NCBI RefSeq assembly: GCF_014647655.1
Contig: NZ_BMPP01000003.1
Span: forward strand, 1 to 64,000
DNA length: 64,000 nt
Reading direction: 5' to 3'
From: Deinococcus malanensis
GTDB lineage: Bacteria; Deinococcota; Deinococci; Deinococcales; Deinococcaceae
This document shows positions 17,163 to 25,421 of the stretch, one piece after another. Each line of letters opens with the position of its first letter. The stretch's first letter is position 1. Position numbers and translations under genes: made by a program. Under the pieces are notes generated by a model that was not told the DNA's origin, did no database searches, and saw only the letters and a list, made by a program, of their open reading frames with translations.

Positions 17163-18917
17163 ATGCTGAAACGAAGCACCCTCGCCCTGCTCTCCCTGAC
17201 GCTGCTTGGCGGCGCCCTGGCCGCCCCCAAGAAAGTCGCTGGTTACAACGCCCTGGGCATTGTCAACGGCAAGACCGGCGGCTCCTATACCCTGACCCTG
17301 GGGGACAGCCCCCAGAGCCTGTTCTATTACGGCGTGATCGACAACAACCTGGGCCTGATCTCGCAGCAGATGTTCGACGGCCTGGTGGAGTTCAACCTGG
17401 CCACCTACAAGATCGAGCCGGCACTGGCCGAAAGCTGGGACATCAGCCCCGACGGCAGGACCTACACCTTCAAGCTGCGCCAGGGCGTCAAGTGGAGTGA
17501 CGGCCAGGCCTTCGACGCCGACGATGTGGTCTTTACCTACAAGAACATCATCATGAACCCCGAAGCCCGTGCGGGCGACGTCGGGAACTTCAAGCTGGGC
17601 GGTAAGGACGTGACCATCAGCAAGGTCGATGCCAACACCGTACGCTTCACCCTTCCCCAGGCCGCTCCCGCCTTCCTGCTGCAGCAGCGGTACTTCATCA
17701 TGCCCAAGCACAAACTGCTGAAATTCAGCCAGGAAGGCGGCGCCAAGGCAGCGGACATCAACAGCGCCTGGCCGACCAACGTCAACGAATCGGAAGTGGT
17801 AGGCACCGGACCCTTCAAGCTTGCCAACTACACCGCCGGTCAGAAGGTGACCCTGACCCGTAATCCCAACTACTGGAAGGTGGACGCTGCGGGCAAGAAG
17901 CTGCCGTACCTCGACCGCCTGGAATTCCTGATCATCCGTGACCCGCAGGCCCAGGTGGCGCAGTTCCTGGCCGGCAACGTGGACCAGCTGAACATCAGCG
18001 GCGCTCAATTCCCGGATCTGAAGCAGAAGGAGGTGGCCGGCGCCCCGTTCAAGGTCATGCGCTCCACCGCCCTGTTCGGCAGCCCACCCTTCGTGGCCTA
18101 CAACTTCGACGCCAAGGACCCGGCCCTGGCCAAGGTCTTCAGCGACGTGCGCTTCCGCCGCGCCATGCAGGGAGCTGTCAACCGTGAGCGCATTATCGAC
18201 ACGGTCTACAATGGTCTGGCGAGCCTGCCCGGACACGGCGTGGCCCCGGTCAACAAGGCCTTCTACACCAACACCACCAAGCAGCTGGGCAGCTTCAATC
18301 TCTCGGCCGTGAACGAGGCCCTCGACGCCATGGGATTGAACCGCAAGAACGCCGCCGGCATCCGCCTGCTGCCGAACGGCAAACCGCTGGAGTTCGACCT
18401 GACCTACGGCACCGACAGCAGCGTCTACCCGCCGATCGCCACCATCCTGCAAAGCGACTTCGCCAAGGTGGGCGTCAAGGTCAACCTCAAGGGCATCCTG
18501 AGCAGCAAGCTGTTCTCCACCGGCCTGAGCGGCGACTGGGAGATGATTCTGCACGCCTTCGGTGATCAGCCGGATCCCGAGTTGCGCCGCCCCATCTGGC
18601 AGCCCGGTGGCAGCCTGTACTACTGGCACCGCAGCACCCAGCCAGCCAAGGACGGCGACCCGGCCATCGTCTCGCGCATGGCCAAGTGGGAGCGCGACAT
18701 CTACAACATCTTCAACGAAGCGGCCACCACCACCAGTGCCGCCCGGCGCAAGGCGCTGTACACCCGCTGGCAGCTGCTGTTCGCGCAGAACCTGCCGGTC
18801 ACGCCCATTGCCAAGCCCGAGAACATCGGGGCCGTCAGCAACAAGTACGGCAACTACGTGTACAACCTCGGCGTGATTCCCGGCTACAACCCGGTTCCGC
18901 TGGTCTACCAGAAGTAA
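17163..18917 (+). CDS. Periplasmic substrate-binding protein, peptide/nickel (family 5) type
   Basis: This 584-residue SBP_bac_5 protein has a Sec signal peptide (MLKRSTLALLSLTLLGGALA, cut after AxA). Family marks include LAESWDISPDGRTYTFKLRQGVKWSDGQAFDADDV, the segment GTGPFKLANYTAGQKVTLTRNPNYW, and FRRAMQGAVNRERII. Such proteins bind oligopeptides, and some bind muropeptides or sugars. GGAGG lies 6 nt before ATG 17163. With the two permeases that follow and the murQ/anmK arm opposite, the probable ligand is a cell-wall muropeptide or its sugar; this is inference from context. Confidence 0.88.
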   Translation: MLKRSTLALLSLTLLGGALAAPKKVAGYNALGIVNGKTGGSYTLTLGDSPQSLFYYGVIDNNLGLISQQMFDGLVEFNLATYKIEPALAESWDISPDGRTYTFKLRQGVKWSDGQAFDADDVVFTYKNIIMNPEARAGDVGNFKLGGKDVTISKVDANTVRFTLPQAAPAFLLQQRYFIMPKHKLLKFSQEGGAKAADINSAWPTNVNESEVVGTGPFKLANYTAGQKVTLTRNPNYWKVDAAGKKLPYLDRLEFLIIRDPQAQVAQFLAGNVDQLNISGAQFPDLKQKEVAGAPFKVMRSTALFGSPPFVAYNFDAKDPALAKVFSDVRFRRAMQGAVNRERIIDTVYNGLASLPGHGVAPVNKAFYTNTTKQLGSFNLSAVNEALDAMGLNRKNAAGIRLLPNGKPLEFDLTYGTDSSVYPPIATILQSDFAKVGVKVNLKGILSSKLFSTGLSGDWEMILHAFGDQPDPELRRPIWQPGGSLYYWHRSTQPAKDGDPAIVSRMAKWERDIYNIFNEAATTTSAARRKALYTRWQLLFAQNLPVTPIAKPENIGAVSNKYGNYVYNLGVIPGYNPVPLVYQK

Positions 18918-18999
18918 GCCGCCCGCTGGTGGCGCGCGGTTTCCCGGCCCCCGTGCCGGAGCAGCGCGCCACCAGCGTCCATTTGAGGCAGGAGAGAAC

Positions 19000-19047
19000 G
19001 TGAGCCGAGCAAGTTCCTATCCCCGCCGGGTGCTGCCAGAATGCTGA
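19000..19047 (+). CDS. 15-codon leader ORF overlapping the first permease start
   Basis: GTG 19000 has a strong GGAGAG SD 3-4 nt upstream, and the frame ends TGA at 19045-19047, overlapping the permease ATG at 19041. The permease ATG itself has no SD. It is therefore probably a coupling device. A frameshift in a longer permease N-terminus is the alternative. Confidence 0.4.
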   Translation: MSRASSYPRRVLPEC

Positions 19048-20012
19048 CCTACGCGCTGCGCCGCATTCTGGGCATGATTCCCACGCTGCTGCTGATCAGC
19101 GTGGTGTGCTTCACCGTGATCCAGCTGCAACCCGGCAGCTTTATCGACCAGTACCTCGACGATCCGCGCGTAACCAAGGAGACGGTGGCCAGCATCACCC
19201 GTCAGCTGGGTCTGGATCAGCCGCTGTGGATCCAGTACCTCACCTGGATCAAGGGCATCGTCACCGAGGGCGACTTCGGGTACTCGTTCGTCAACGGCCG
19301 GCCGGTCAGCAGCCTGATCTGGGAGCGGCTGGGCTGGACCGTGTTCCTGGCCCTGCTCACCCTGGTGGTCAGCTGGGTGATTGCCGTGCCCCTGGGCATC
19401 TACACCGCCATCAACCGCTACGGCCCCGGTGCCACCATCATGAACTTCCTGGGGTATATCAGCCTCGCCATACCGGATTTTCTGGTAGCGCTGCTTCTGA
19501 TTGCACTGGTGCTCAATGCGGGCGGCACCAACGTGGGGGGGTTGTTCAGCCCCGACTACATCGACGCGCCGTGGTCCTGGGCCCGGGTGCGCGACCTGCT
19601 AGGCCACCTCTGGATTCCGATGATCGCCATTGGTCTTGAGGGTGTGGCCGCCCTGATGCGCCAGATGCGCGCCAGCATGCTGGACGTGATCAACCAGGAC
19701 TACGTCCGCACGGCGCGCAGCAAGGGCGTGACGCCGCAGCGGGTGCTGTGGCGTCACGCGGTTCGTAACGCGGTCAACCCTCTGATCAGTCTGGCGGGTC
19801 TGAGCCTGCCCAGCCTGATTTCCGGGACCATCATCGCCAGCATCGTGCTGAACCTGCCGACCATCGGCCCCTTTCTGTACGACAGCCTGCTGAACAAGGA
19901 CCAGTACGTCGCCATGACCCTGCTGCTGTTCAGCGCGCTGCTGCTCCTGATCGGCAACCTTCTCGCGGACCTCGCGCTGGCGTGGGCCGACCCCCGGATC
20001 AGGTACGAATGA
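19041..20012 (+). CDS. ABC importer inner-membrane permease, DppB type
   Basis: This 323-residue permease has about six membrane helices, beginning with ILGMIPTLLLISVVCFTVIQL. Family marks are GLDQPLWIQYLTWIKGI and the ATPase-contact EAA loop RTARSKGVTPQRVLWRHAVRNAVNPLISLAG. It pairs with the DppC-type permease to form the channel. No ATPase gene lies in this operon, so the pumps must borrow ATPases from elsewhere. Translation probably depends on the short ORF ending on its start codon. Confidence 0.9.
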   Translation: MLTYALRRILGMIPTLLLISVVCFTVIQLQPGSFIDQYLDDPRVTKETVASITRQLGLDQPLWIQYLTWIKGIVTEGDFGYSFVNGRPVSSLIWERLGWTVFLALLTLVVSWVIAVPLGIYTAINRYGPGATIMNFLGYISLAIPDFLVALLLIALVLNAGGTNVGGLFSPDYIDAPWSWARVRDLLGHLWIPMIAIGLEGVAALMRQMRASMLDVINQDYVRTARSKGVTPQRVLWRHAVRNAVNPLISLAGLSLPSLISGTIIASIVLNLPTIGPFLYDSLLNKDQYVAMTLLLFSALLLLIGNLLADLALAWADPRIRYE

Positions 20013-20119
20013 AGACCTCAGTCACTTCCATGAGCACCGCCAGCAGGGGCAACGCCCTTCCGGTCAGATCCGAAATGATCCCTGCGCCGTGCCCGGCCTT
20101 TCTCAGGGGGCAGCCATGA
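20009..20119 (+). CDS. 36-codon ORF bridging the two permease genes
   Basis: ATG 20009 overlaps the first permease's TGA as ATGA, and the frame ends TGA at 20117-20119, overlapping the second permease's ATG 20116 as ATGA. The product starts MKTSVTSMSTASRGN and has no recognisable motif. A frame joining two genes at both ends suggests coupled translation. It could also be chance or the remnant of a longer N-terminus. Confidence 0.35.
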   Translation: MKTSVTSMSTASRGNALPVRSEMIPAPCPAFLRGQP

Positions 20120-21240
20120 CGGTGGTCGCCAACGCTCCTGCCAGCCAACCTGTGCGCGCCCGTCAGACGCCGCTCGCGCTGGCCCTGCGCCGCTTCCGGC
20201 GCAACCGGGTCGGGGTCCTGAGTTTCTGGGTGCTGGCCGCGATGTACCTGATCGCGCTGCTGGCGGGGTTCCTCGCGCCGTACTCGATCACGGTGCAGCA
20301 CGAGGAATATCCGTACCAGCGTCCGCAGGCCATCCACGTGATGCATGAGGGCAAGCTGATGCGGCCCTTCGTGTACGGCTTCAAGAAGACCCGGGACCCG
20401 GTAACGTTCCTCTCCACCTTTGCCGAGGACAAGAGCCGGCCCCTTCCCATCCTGTTCTTCGTGCGCGGCGAGGACCCGGCCGAGTTCCGCTACAGCCTGC
20501 TGGGCGTCTTCAAAAGCCAGTGGCACCTGTTCGGGGTCAAGGACGGCTACTTCTTCGCGCTGGGCACCGACAAGTTCGGACGGGACCTGCTCTCGCGCAT
20601 GCTGGTGGGCTCGCAGGTCAGCCTGACAGTCGGCGTGATCGGTATTCTGATCAGCTTCACCATCGGTATCGTGCTGGGGGGCATCAGTGGGTTTTTCGGT
20701 GGCTGGATCGACGACGTGATCCAGCGCATCATCGAAGTGCTGCTGTCCTTTCCGCGGCTGCCGATTCTGCTGGCGCTGTCCACCATCATTCCGGCGAAGT
20801 GGCCGAGCACCTGGGTCTATCTGGGAATCATCGCCGTGCTGTCGCTGATCGGCTGGGCCGGGCTGGCCCGGGTGATCCGCGGGCAGGTCATCAGTGCCCG
20901 CAATATTGATTACGTCCAGGCCGCCCGGGCCATCGGCGCCAGCGACCTGCGGGTAATCCTGCGCCACATCATGCCCAACCTCAGCAGTTTCCTGATCGTG
21001 ACCGCCACCCTGGCCCTGCCGGGTTACATCCTGGGCGAAAGTGCGCTGAGCTTTCTGGGTCTGGGCATCAAGGAGCCCATGACCAGCTGGGGCCTGCTGC
21101 TCAAGGACGCCCAGAACTTCGAGACCCTCAACCTCTATCCCTGGCTGCTGCTCCCGGGCCTGATGATCGTGATCTCGGTGCTGGCCTTCAATTTCATGGG
21201 TGACGCCCTGCGGGACGCCGCCGATACCCAAAGCCGCTGA
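20116..21240 (+). CDS. ABC importer inner-membrane permease, DppC type
   Basis: This 374-residue permease has an N-terminal OppC motif (LALRRFRRNRVGVLSFWVLA), a long extracytoplasmic insert of about 100 residues, then GTDKFGRDLLSRMLVGSQVSL. The EAA loop is AARAIGASDLRVILRHIMPN. The insert before the GTDxxGRD motif is longer than in E. coli DppC and could help docking of the binding protein. The frame is open to GTG 20089, but ATG 20116 has GGGGG upstream. It is the partner of the DppB-type permease. Confidence 0.9.
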   Translation: MTVVANAPASQPVRARQTPLALALRRFRRNRVGVLSFWVLAAMYLIALLAGFLAPYSITVQHEEYPYQRPQAIHVMHEGKLMRPFVYGFKKTRDPVTFLSTFAEDKSRPLPILFFVRGEDPAEFRYSLLGVFKSQWHLFGVKDGYFFALGTDKFGRDLLSRMLVGSQVSLTVGVIGILISFTIGIVLGGISGFFGGWIDDVIQRIIEVLLSFPRLPILLALSTIIPAKWPSTWVYLGIIAVLSLIGWAGLARVIRGQVISARNIDYVQAARAIGASDLRVILRHIMPNLSSFLIVTATLALPGYILGESALSFLGLGIKEPMTSWGLLLKDAQNFETLNLYPWLLLPGLMIVISVLAFNFMGDALRDAADTQSR

Positions 21241-21306
21241 ACATGCCGCCCCCGGTCCGCCGCCTGGCCCTTCGACCTCTCACGCTGTCTGAAAGGAGCA
21301 CGACCC

Positions 21307-22872
21307 ATGACTCACAAGCTCACTGCTGCCCTGCTGACTTCCCTGCTGCTCGCTGCCTGTGGCACCACTCCCCAGTCCTCTGACGCCTCTGTCGTCAATC
21401 CCCAGGGCGTCAAGACCCCCGGCCCGCACGACAGCCCGCGGGGCCAGGGCCAGCAGGAGTTGCGAGGCCTGTGGGTCGACGCATTTGGCCCCGGCATGAA
21501 GACTGCTGCGGAAATTGATGCGCTGGTGGCCACAGCCCGGGCCATGAACGTCAGCGTGCTGTTCGCGCAGGTCGGTCGCCGGGGTGACTGCTACTGCAAC
21601 AACGCCGCCATGCCCCGCACCAACGATCCGGCCGTGCCCGCCGGATTCGACCCCCTGGCCGACCTGATCACCAAGGCCCACGCCCAGGGCATTCAGGTGC
21701 ATGCCTGGATCATCACCACGGCCATCTGGAACAGCCTGACGCCCCCCTCCGACCCCACGCATGCTTTCAATGCCCATGGTCTGAAAGCAACAGGCCGCGA
21801 CTTCTGGCTGACGGTCAAGAACGACGGGACCACACGCGGCGGCAATGACTGGCTGCTGGACCCCGGGCACCCGGACGCAGCCGAGTACATCCGCAACATG
21901 TATGTTTCTGTGGCGAAGAATTACGATGTGGACGGCATTCAGTTCGACCGCGTGCGTTACACCGACTTCAACCCCGTGGGCGGTCCCAGCAACTGGGGCT
22001 ACAACCCTACCGCGCTCGAGCGCTACCGGGCCGAAACCGGCGCCACCGGTACGCCGCTGCCGGGTGATCCGCAGTGGAGCGCATGGCGCATGCAGCAGGT
22101 GACCAATCTGGTGCGCGAGACCGCTCTGGCGGTGAAGGCCGTCAAGCCTGACGTCAGTGTGAATGCCGCGACCATCACGTACGGTGCCGGGCCAGCCAAC
22201 GAGACCGAATGGCTGCGCTCCAGGCCCTATAACGAGGTGCTGCAGGACTGGGTGACCTGGGTCAGGGAAGGCTACCTGGACGTGAACGTCATGATGAATT
22301 ACAAGCGTGACTTCGTTCCGGTCCAGGCGCTCTGGTTCGACCAGTGGAACCAGTTCGCATCCTCTCTGCAGGCCGTTGCGCCTGACGTTCATCAGGTCAG
22401 TGGCACTGCCATCTACCTGAACGATCAGGTCAGCAGTGTCAACCAGATCTGGAAGACCCGTCAGGCGGGTCTCAGCGGCTGGGCTGGATACTCGTACCGC
22501 ACGCCTGACAAAGACGTGAATGCGGGCACCCGCACCAAGGAGCAGGTGCTGCCGGAACTGGCTGCGCGCCTGGCTGGCGAAGGCGGGCCCTTCGAGCGCG
22601 AAGTGCGCTGGGACCGCCCCAACCCCGCCAAGCTGCGCGCGGTGAGCGGGCAGATCACTGCGGCCAGCGGACCGCTGGGCAGCCGTGTCGTGCGTCTGCT
22701 TGACGGCAGCGGTCAGGAGGTTGCGCGGACCCAGACCGACGGCCAGGGCCGTTACGGCTTCATGCGCCTTCCGCATGGCCCCGTGCAGGTCGAAGTGGGC
22801 GGCGTCACGAGTGAGAAGTTCACCCCCTTGCCCAGGCAGGTCACCATGCTCTCCCCCATCGCGCTGCCCTGA
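21307..22872 (+). CDS. GH10-like (GHL10/YngK-type) lipoprotein glycosidase
   Basis: This 521-residue protein has a lipoprotein signal (TSLLLAACG, lipidated Cys19). It is followed by a GHL10 barrel (about residues 50-400) beginning RGLWVDAFGPGMKTAAEIDALV and containing NYDVDGIQFDRVRY with an Asp/Glu-rich active-site strand. A C-terminal beta-sandwich of carboxypeptidase-regulatory type (about 440-515) carries GxVxRTQTDGQGRYGFMRLP. In Bacillus the related YngK lies with MurNAc salvage genes. Here it follows the importer, so it may trim muropeptides or glycan strands outside the membrane before uptake. AGGAG precedes ATG 21307. Confidence 0.8.
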   Translation: MTHKLTAALLTSLLLAACGTTPQSSDASVVNPQGVKTPGPHDSPRGQGQQELRGLWVDAFGPGMKTAAEIDALVATARAMNVSVLFAQVGRRGDCYCNNAAMPRTNDPAVPAGFDPLADLITKAHAQGIQVHAWIITTAIWNSLTPPSDPTHAFNAHGLKATGRDFWLTVKNDGTTRGGNDWLLDPGHPDAAEYIRNMYVSVAKNYDVDGIQFDRVRYTDFNPVGGPSNWGYNPTALERYRAETGATGTPLPGDPQWSAWRMQQVTNLVRETALAVKAVKPDVSVNAATITYGAGPANETEWLRSRPYNEVLQDWVTWVREGYLDVNVMMNYKRDFVPVQALWFDQWNQFASSLQAVAPDVHQVSGTAIYLNDQVSSVNQIWKTRQAGLSGWAGYSYRTPDKDVNAGTRTKEQVLPELAARLAGEGGPFEREVRWDRPNPAKLRAVSGQITAASGPLGSRVVRLLDGSGQEVARTQTDGQGRYGFMRLPHGPVQVEVGGVTSEKFTPLPRQVTMLSPIALP

Positions 22873-22890
22873 ACCCGCTGTTGATCAAGA

Positions 22891-22917
22891 TGAAGCGTGC
22901 CCCCGCGGCACGCTTCA
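22891..22917 (+). terminator. Terminator after the GH10-like gene
   Basis: A perfect 11-bp stem (TGAAGCGTGCC at 22891-22901 and its complement at 22907-22917) with a 5-nt loop, followed by CCTTTGCC. It closes the importer operon about 20 nt past the stop codon. Confidence 0.65.
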
Positions 22918-22999
22918 CCTTTGCCGGAGCGCTCCTTTCGGGGCTGACTCCCGACAGGTCCACACGGAATCCACGGTCCCGGGGGTTAGACTCGGCACG

Positions 23000-23023
23000 A
23001 TGATCACGCAGGTTCTCGCATGA
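23000..23023 (+). CDS. Seven-codon leaderless leader ORF before the kinase
   Basis: TAGACT at 22987-22992 lies 7 nt before ATG 23000, the spacing of a Deinococcus leaderless start. The frame codes seven residues (MITQVLA) and stops on TGA 23021-23023, overlapping the kinase ATG as ATGA. The kinase ATG has no SD, so it is probably translated by coupling. Confidence 0.45.
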   Translation: MITQVLA

Positions 23024-23907
23024 CCCGCTCACCGCTGCTGCTGGGCCTGGACGCCGGGGGCACTGCAACCGGCTGGGCGCTGGTCCGCGACTCCCAGCTG
23101 GTGGCAACCGGAACTGCACCAGCCTTTACCGCACTGTTGCTCGGCACTCCAGCCGGCGCACAGAGCCTGGCGGCGCTCGCTGCGGCCCTGCCGGGGCACC
23201 CAGACGCAGTGCAGGCCGGGGTTCCCGGAATCACGGTGGGCACCGACGCGGCACGGCATCTCCAGGCGGCCCTGGCCGAAACACTCAGGGTGCCTGCCGG
23301 ACAGGTGGACGTAGAAGGAGATCTGGACCTGGCCTACCGGGCTCACCTGGGACCGGGAGCCGGCATCCTGCTCTATGCGGGTACCGGCAGCATCGCGTAT
23401 CACGTGACCGCCCGGGGCGAGGTGGTCCGGGCGGGGGGACGGGGGTACCGCCTGGGAGACGACGGTGGGGGCTTCAGTCTGGGCCGCGCCGCCCTGCGGC
23501 ACCTGACCACGCAGCTGGACCTGGGACAGGTTCCCGATTCCCGGCTGGCCCACGAGGTGGCCGCCATTACCGGCGGCCTGGACTGGGAAACCCTGAGAGG
23601 GTTCGCCTACGGATCGCAGGGTGCCGCCGCGTTGGCCCGCCTGGCTCCTGCAGTGGGACGCGCGGCGGACGCCGGCGATCCGGACGCCATGCTCATGCTG
23701 GAATCTGCGGCGGTGGCCCTGGCCGAACTGGTCAGCCGGGTCCGGGCCCAGACCGGCACATTGCCAGTCACTGCTACAGGCGGGGCCCTGCGCATCAGCC
23801 CCCTGTTCCCGTCGGCACTGAGCCGCGCCCTCCCGGGGGTCAGCGTGCAGCAGCGCAACCATGCCGAGGCAGCGGCGCGCTACGCCGCCCGGCTGTATGC
23901 GGACTGA
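23020..23907 (+). CDS. BadF/BadG-type sugar kinase (GlcNAc/MurNAc kinase-like)
   Basis: This 295-residue ASKHA-fold kinase has LLGLDAGGTATGWALV (phosphate 1), GILLYAGTGSIAYHV (phosphate 2), GGRGYRLGDDGGGFSLGRAALR and VTATGGAL (adenosine motif). This family includes eukaryote-type GlcNAc kinase and bacterial MurK, which phosphorylates MurNAc and GlcNAc at C6. It follows the muropeptide-sugar cluster after a terminator and has its own promoter, so it probably phosphorylates imported amino sugar for MurQ. Exact substrate is inference. Confidence 0.8.
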   Translation: MTRSPLLLGLDAGGTATGWALVRDSQLVATGTAPAFTALLLGTPAGAQSLAALAAALPGHPDAVQAGVPGITVGTDAARHLQAALAETLRVPAGQVDVEGDLDLAYRAHLGPGAGILLYAGTGSIAYHVTARGEVVRAGGRGYRLGDDGGGFSLGRAALRHLTTQLDLGQVPDSRLAHEVAAITGGLDWETLRGFAYGSQGAAALARLAPAVGRAADAGDPDAMLMLESAAVALAELVSRVRAQTGTLPVTATGGALRISPLFPSALSRALPGVSVQQRNHAEAAARYAARLYAD

Positions 23908-23976
23908 GCCGTCAGGGCAGTAGAACAGGCGGCGGTTCACCCTGGGCGTCCGCCCGGCCACGAGCCAGAGCAGGAC

Positions 23977-24930
23977 TCAGGTGCGCAGAAGTTCTCGGGC
24001 GGTCGTCTCGTCCACGACCAGGGTGTTCATCAGACCGCCGTTGAGTGCTCCTCGCAGCGCCTCGACCTTGGCAAGGCCGCTCACAACGCACACAGCGTGA
24101 GTCACACGGGTCGTGAGGCTCAGGTCGGGCCCGCTGGCCCGCGCATTGATGGGAATGTCGGCAAAGCTTCCATCGCCGCGGTAGAAGACTGTGGCGATAT
24201 CGCCAGCCACGCCCTGGTCATGCAGGCCCTGCTGATCCACCGGATCAAGGTACCCGCCCACATGAACGTAACTGGGAGCACGCGGGTCTGGCGTGCCCAC
24301 CGAGTACAGCAGCACGTCGGCGCGCTCCTGCAGATCCACCACGTGCCGCACGCTGCGTTCGCGCCACATGGCCGCCTTGGTCGCCGGGTCGTCAAAGAAG
24401 GTGGGGACTGGGAACAGGTGCGCACGCGCACTGTAGTTCTGGGCAAAGCGCGTAATCGTATCGGTGACGAAGCCGCTCATGAAATCCCGGGCATGGGCGC
24501 TGCCATTGAGCTGAACAAATTCCAGCTCCGCCACGTGACGCGGCGTCAGGACGCGCGAAACCGCATCGACCGTGTTGCCCCAGGCCAGTCCGACCACCTG
24601 TCGGGGCCGCAGCAGGGTATCGAGCACACGCGCGCTGGCGACCGCCACACGCTCCAGCCACACCGCATCCATGCTCCCGGGCGGCACCCCCACGACATGT
24701 GCGGTCAACGACGGATAGCGCTCACGCAGTTGCGCTTCGAGGCTCTGTGGCTGTGCCTGGGGGTCATGGATGCGAATCTCGACCAGCCCGGTGCGCCGCG
24801 CCAGGGTCAGCAGCCGGCTGACCTTCGGCCGCGACAGCCCCAGTTCCCGGGCGATGGCGTCGGTCGTCAGGCCCTGGTGGTAGTACAGGCGGGCAATCTG
24901 CACTGCCAGGGCCCCGGAGTCGTCAGTCAC
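23977..24930 (-). CDS. SorC/DeoR-type sugar-binding transcriptional regulator
   Basis: This 317-residue regulator has an N-terminal helix-turn-helix (QIARLYYHQGLTTDAIARELGLSRPKVSRLLTLA). Its C-terminal sugar-isomerase-like effector domain has VGLAWGNTVDAVSRVL, LLYSVGTPD and VCVVSGLAKVEALRGAL, the phosphosugar-binding features of the family. It lies divergent to glpK. Operators of one type occur in the shared intergenic region and before glpD, so it is very likely the glycerol regulator, responding to a glycerol-derived phosphate. That role is inferred; GlpR of E. coli belongs to the related DeoR family. Confidence 0.85.
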   Translation of the reverse strand: MTDDSGALAVQIARLYYHQGLTTDAIARELGLSRPKVSRLLTLARRTGLVEIRIHDPQAQPQSLEAQLRERYPSLTAHVVGVPPGSMDAVWLERVAVASARVLDTLLRPRQVVGLAWGNTVDAVSRVLTPRHVAELEFVQLNGSAHARDFMSGFVTDTITRFAQNYSARAHLFPVPTFFDDPATKAAMWRERSVRHVVDLQERADVLLYSVGTPDPRAPSYVHVGGYLDPVDQQGLHDQGVAGDIATVFYRGDGSFADIPINARASGPDLSLTTRVTHAVCVVSGLAKVEALRGALNGGLMNTLVVDETTARELLRT

Positions 24931-24965
24931 CGCCTAAGCATAAACGCAGCTGCTGGTGAGCCGTT

Positions 24966-25023
24966 GCGGACACATGTTGTCCTCAGTTGAACACCTGTTC
25001 GAGTAGTGTTGACAGATGTTCAA
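24966..25023. promoter_or_regulatory. Three operator boxes, 21 bp apart
   Basis: Boxes of the form TTGAACAnnTGTTCnA start at 24966 (degenerate, GACACATGTT core), 24987 (TTGAACACCTGTTCGA) and 25008 (TTGACAGATGTTCAA core). Each is offset exactly 21 bp, two helical turns, so bound dimers would lie on one face of the DNA. Confidence 0.75.
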
Positions 25024-25037
25024 TGGTCAGTAATTAT
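25009..25037 (+). promoter_or_regulatory. glpK promoter overlapped by the third operator
   Basis: A consensus -35 TTGACA (25009-25014) and a -10 AATTAT (25032-25037) are 17 bp apart. The -35 lies inside the third operator box, so a bound regulator would exclude polymerase. Transcripts would carry a leader of roughly 375 nt before glpK. Confidence 0.6.
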
Positions 25038-25421
25038 GGGCGCACTGACTATTTCGGACCTACAGGCTGTGCCTGCAAAGGTGCCACGTATTCGCAGCGT
25101 GGCTGGCCACGACTCGCTCAGACGGTTTCTAAGGGGGGGCGAGACATTCACGACGCACGCAATTCGACCCAGTCTTTTTGCCGACACGGAAGTTGTGACT
25201 TCCAGCTATCGTCTGATGGTCCCCACCGGTCCTGAACTTGCGGCGCAGGAGCTCCGCATTGTCATTTCAAAGCAGCGCCGCTTTATGCGCGTCTCGCGCG
25301 CTGATACCAGGACCTGGCGATCTCAGTTTCGCGCACCGTTCCCGGTCCAGTGTGGTCAAGGTGCCTGTCCGGCCAGTACCGTCGGATTTCAGTCCTGAGC
25401 TCCACCCACAGGAGGCTTTAC
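25038..25421 (+). other. Long glpK 5' leader
   Basis: About 380 bp separate the promoter from glpK. One frame is open from 25006 to 25398 (130 codons), but it crosses the operator, lacks an SD and shows no domain, so I do not call it. The length is unusual for this compact replicon and could hold a regulatory RNA structure; I see no known riboswitch motif. Confidence 0.35.

Noticed and set aside
25006..25398. 130-codon ORF upstream of glpK starting LTDVQW, like an IS5-type transposase
   Set aside because: The opening resembles a transposase start for only a few residues. The frame crosses the operator and promoter and has no DDE motif or SD.
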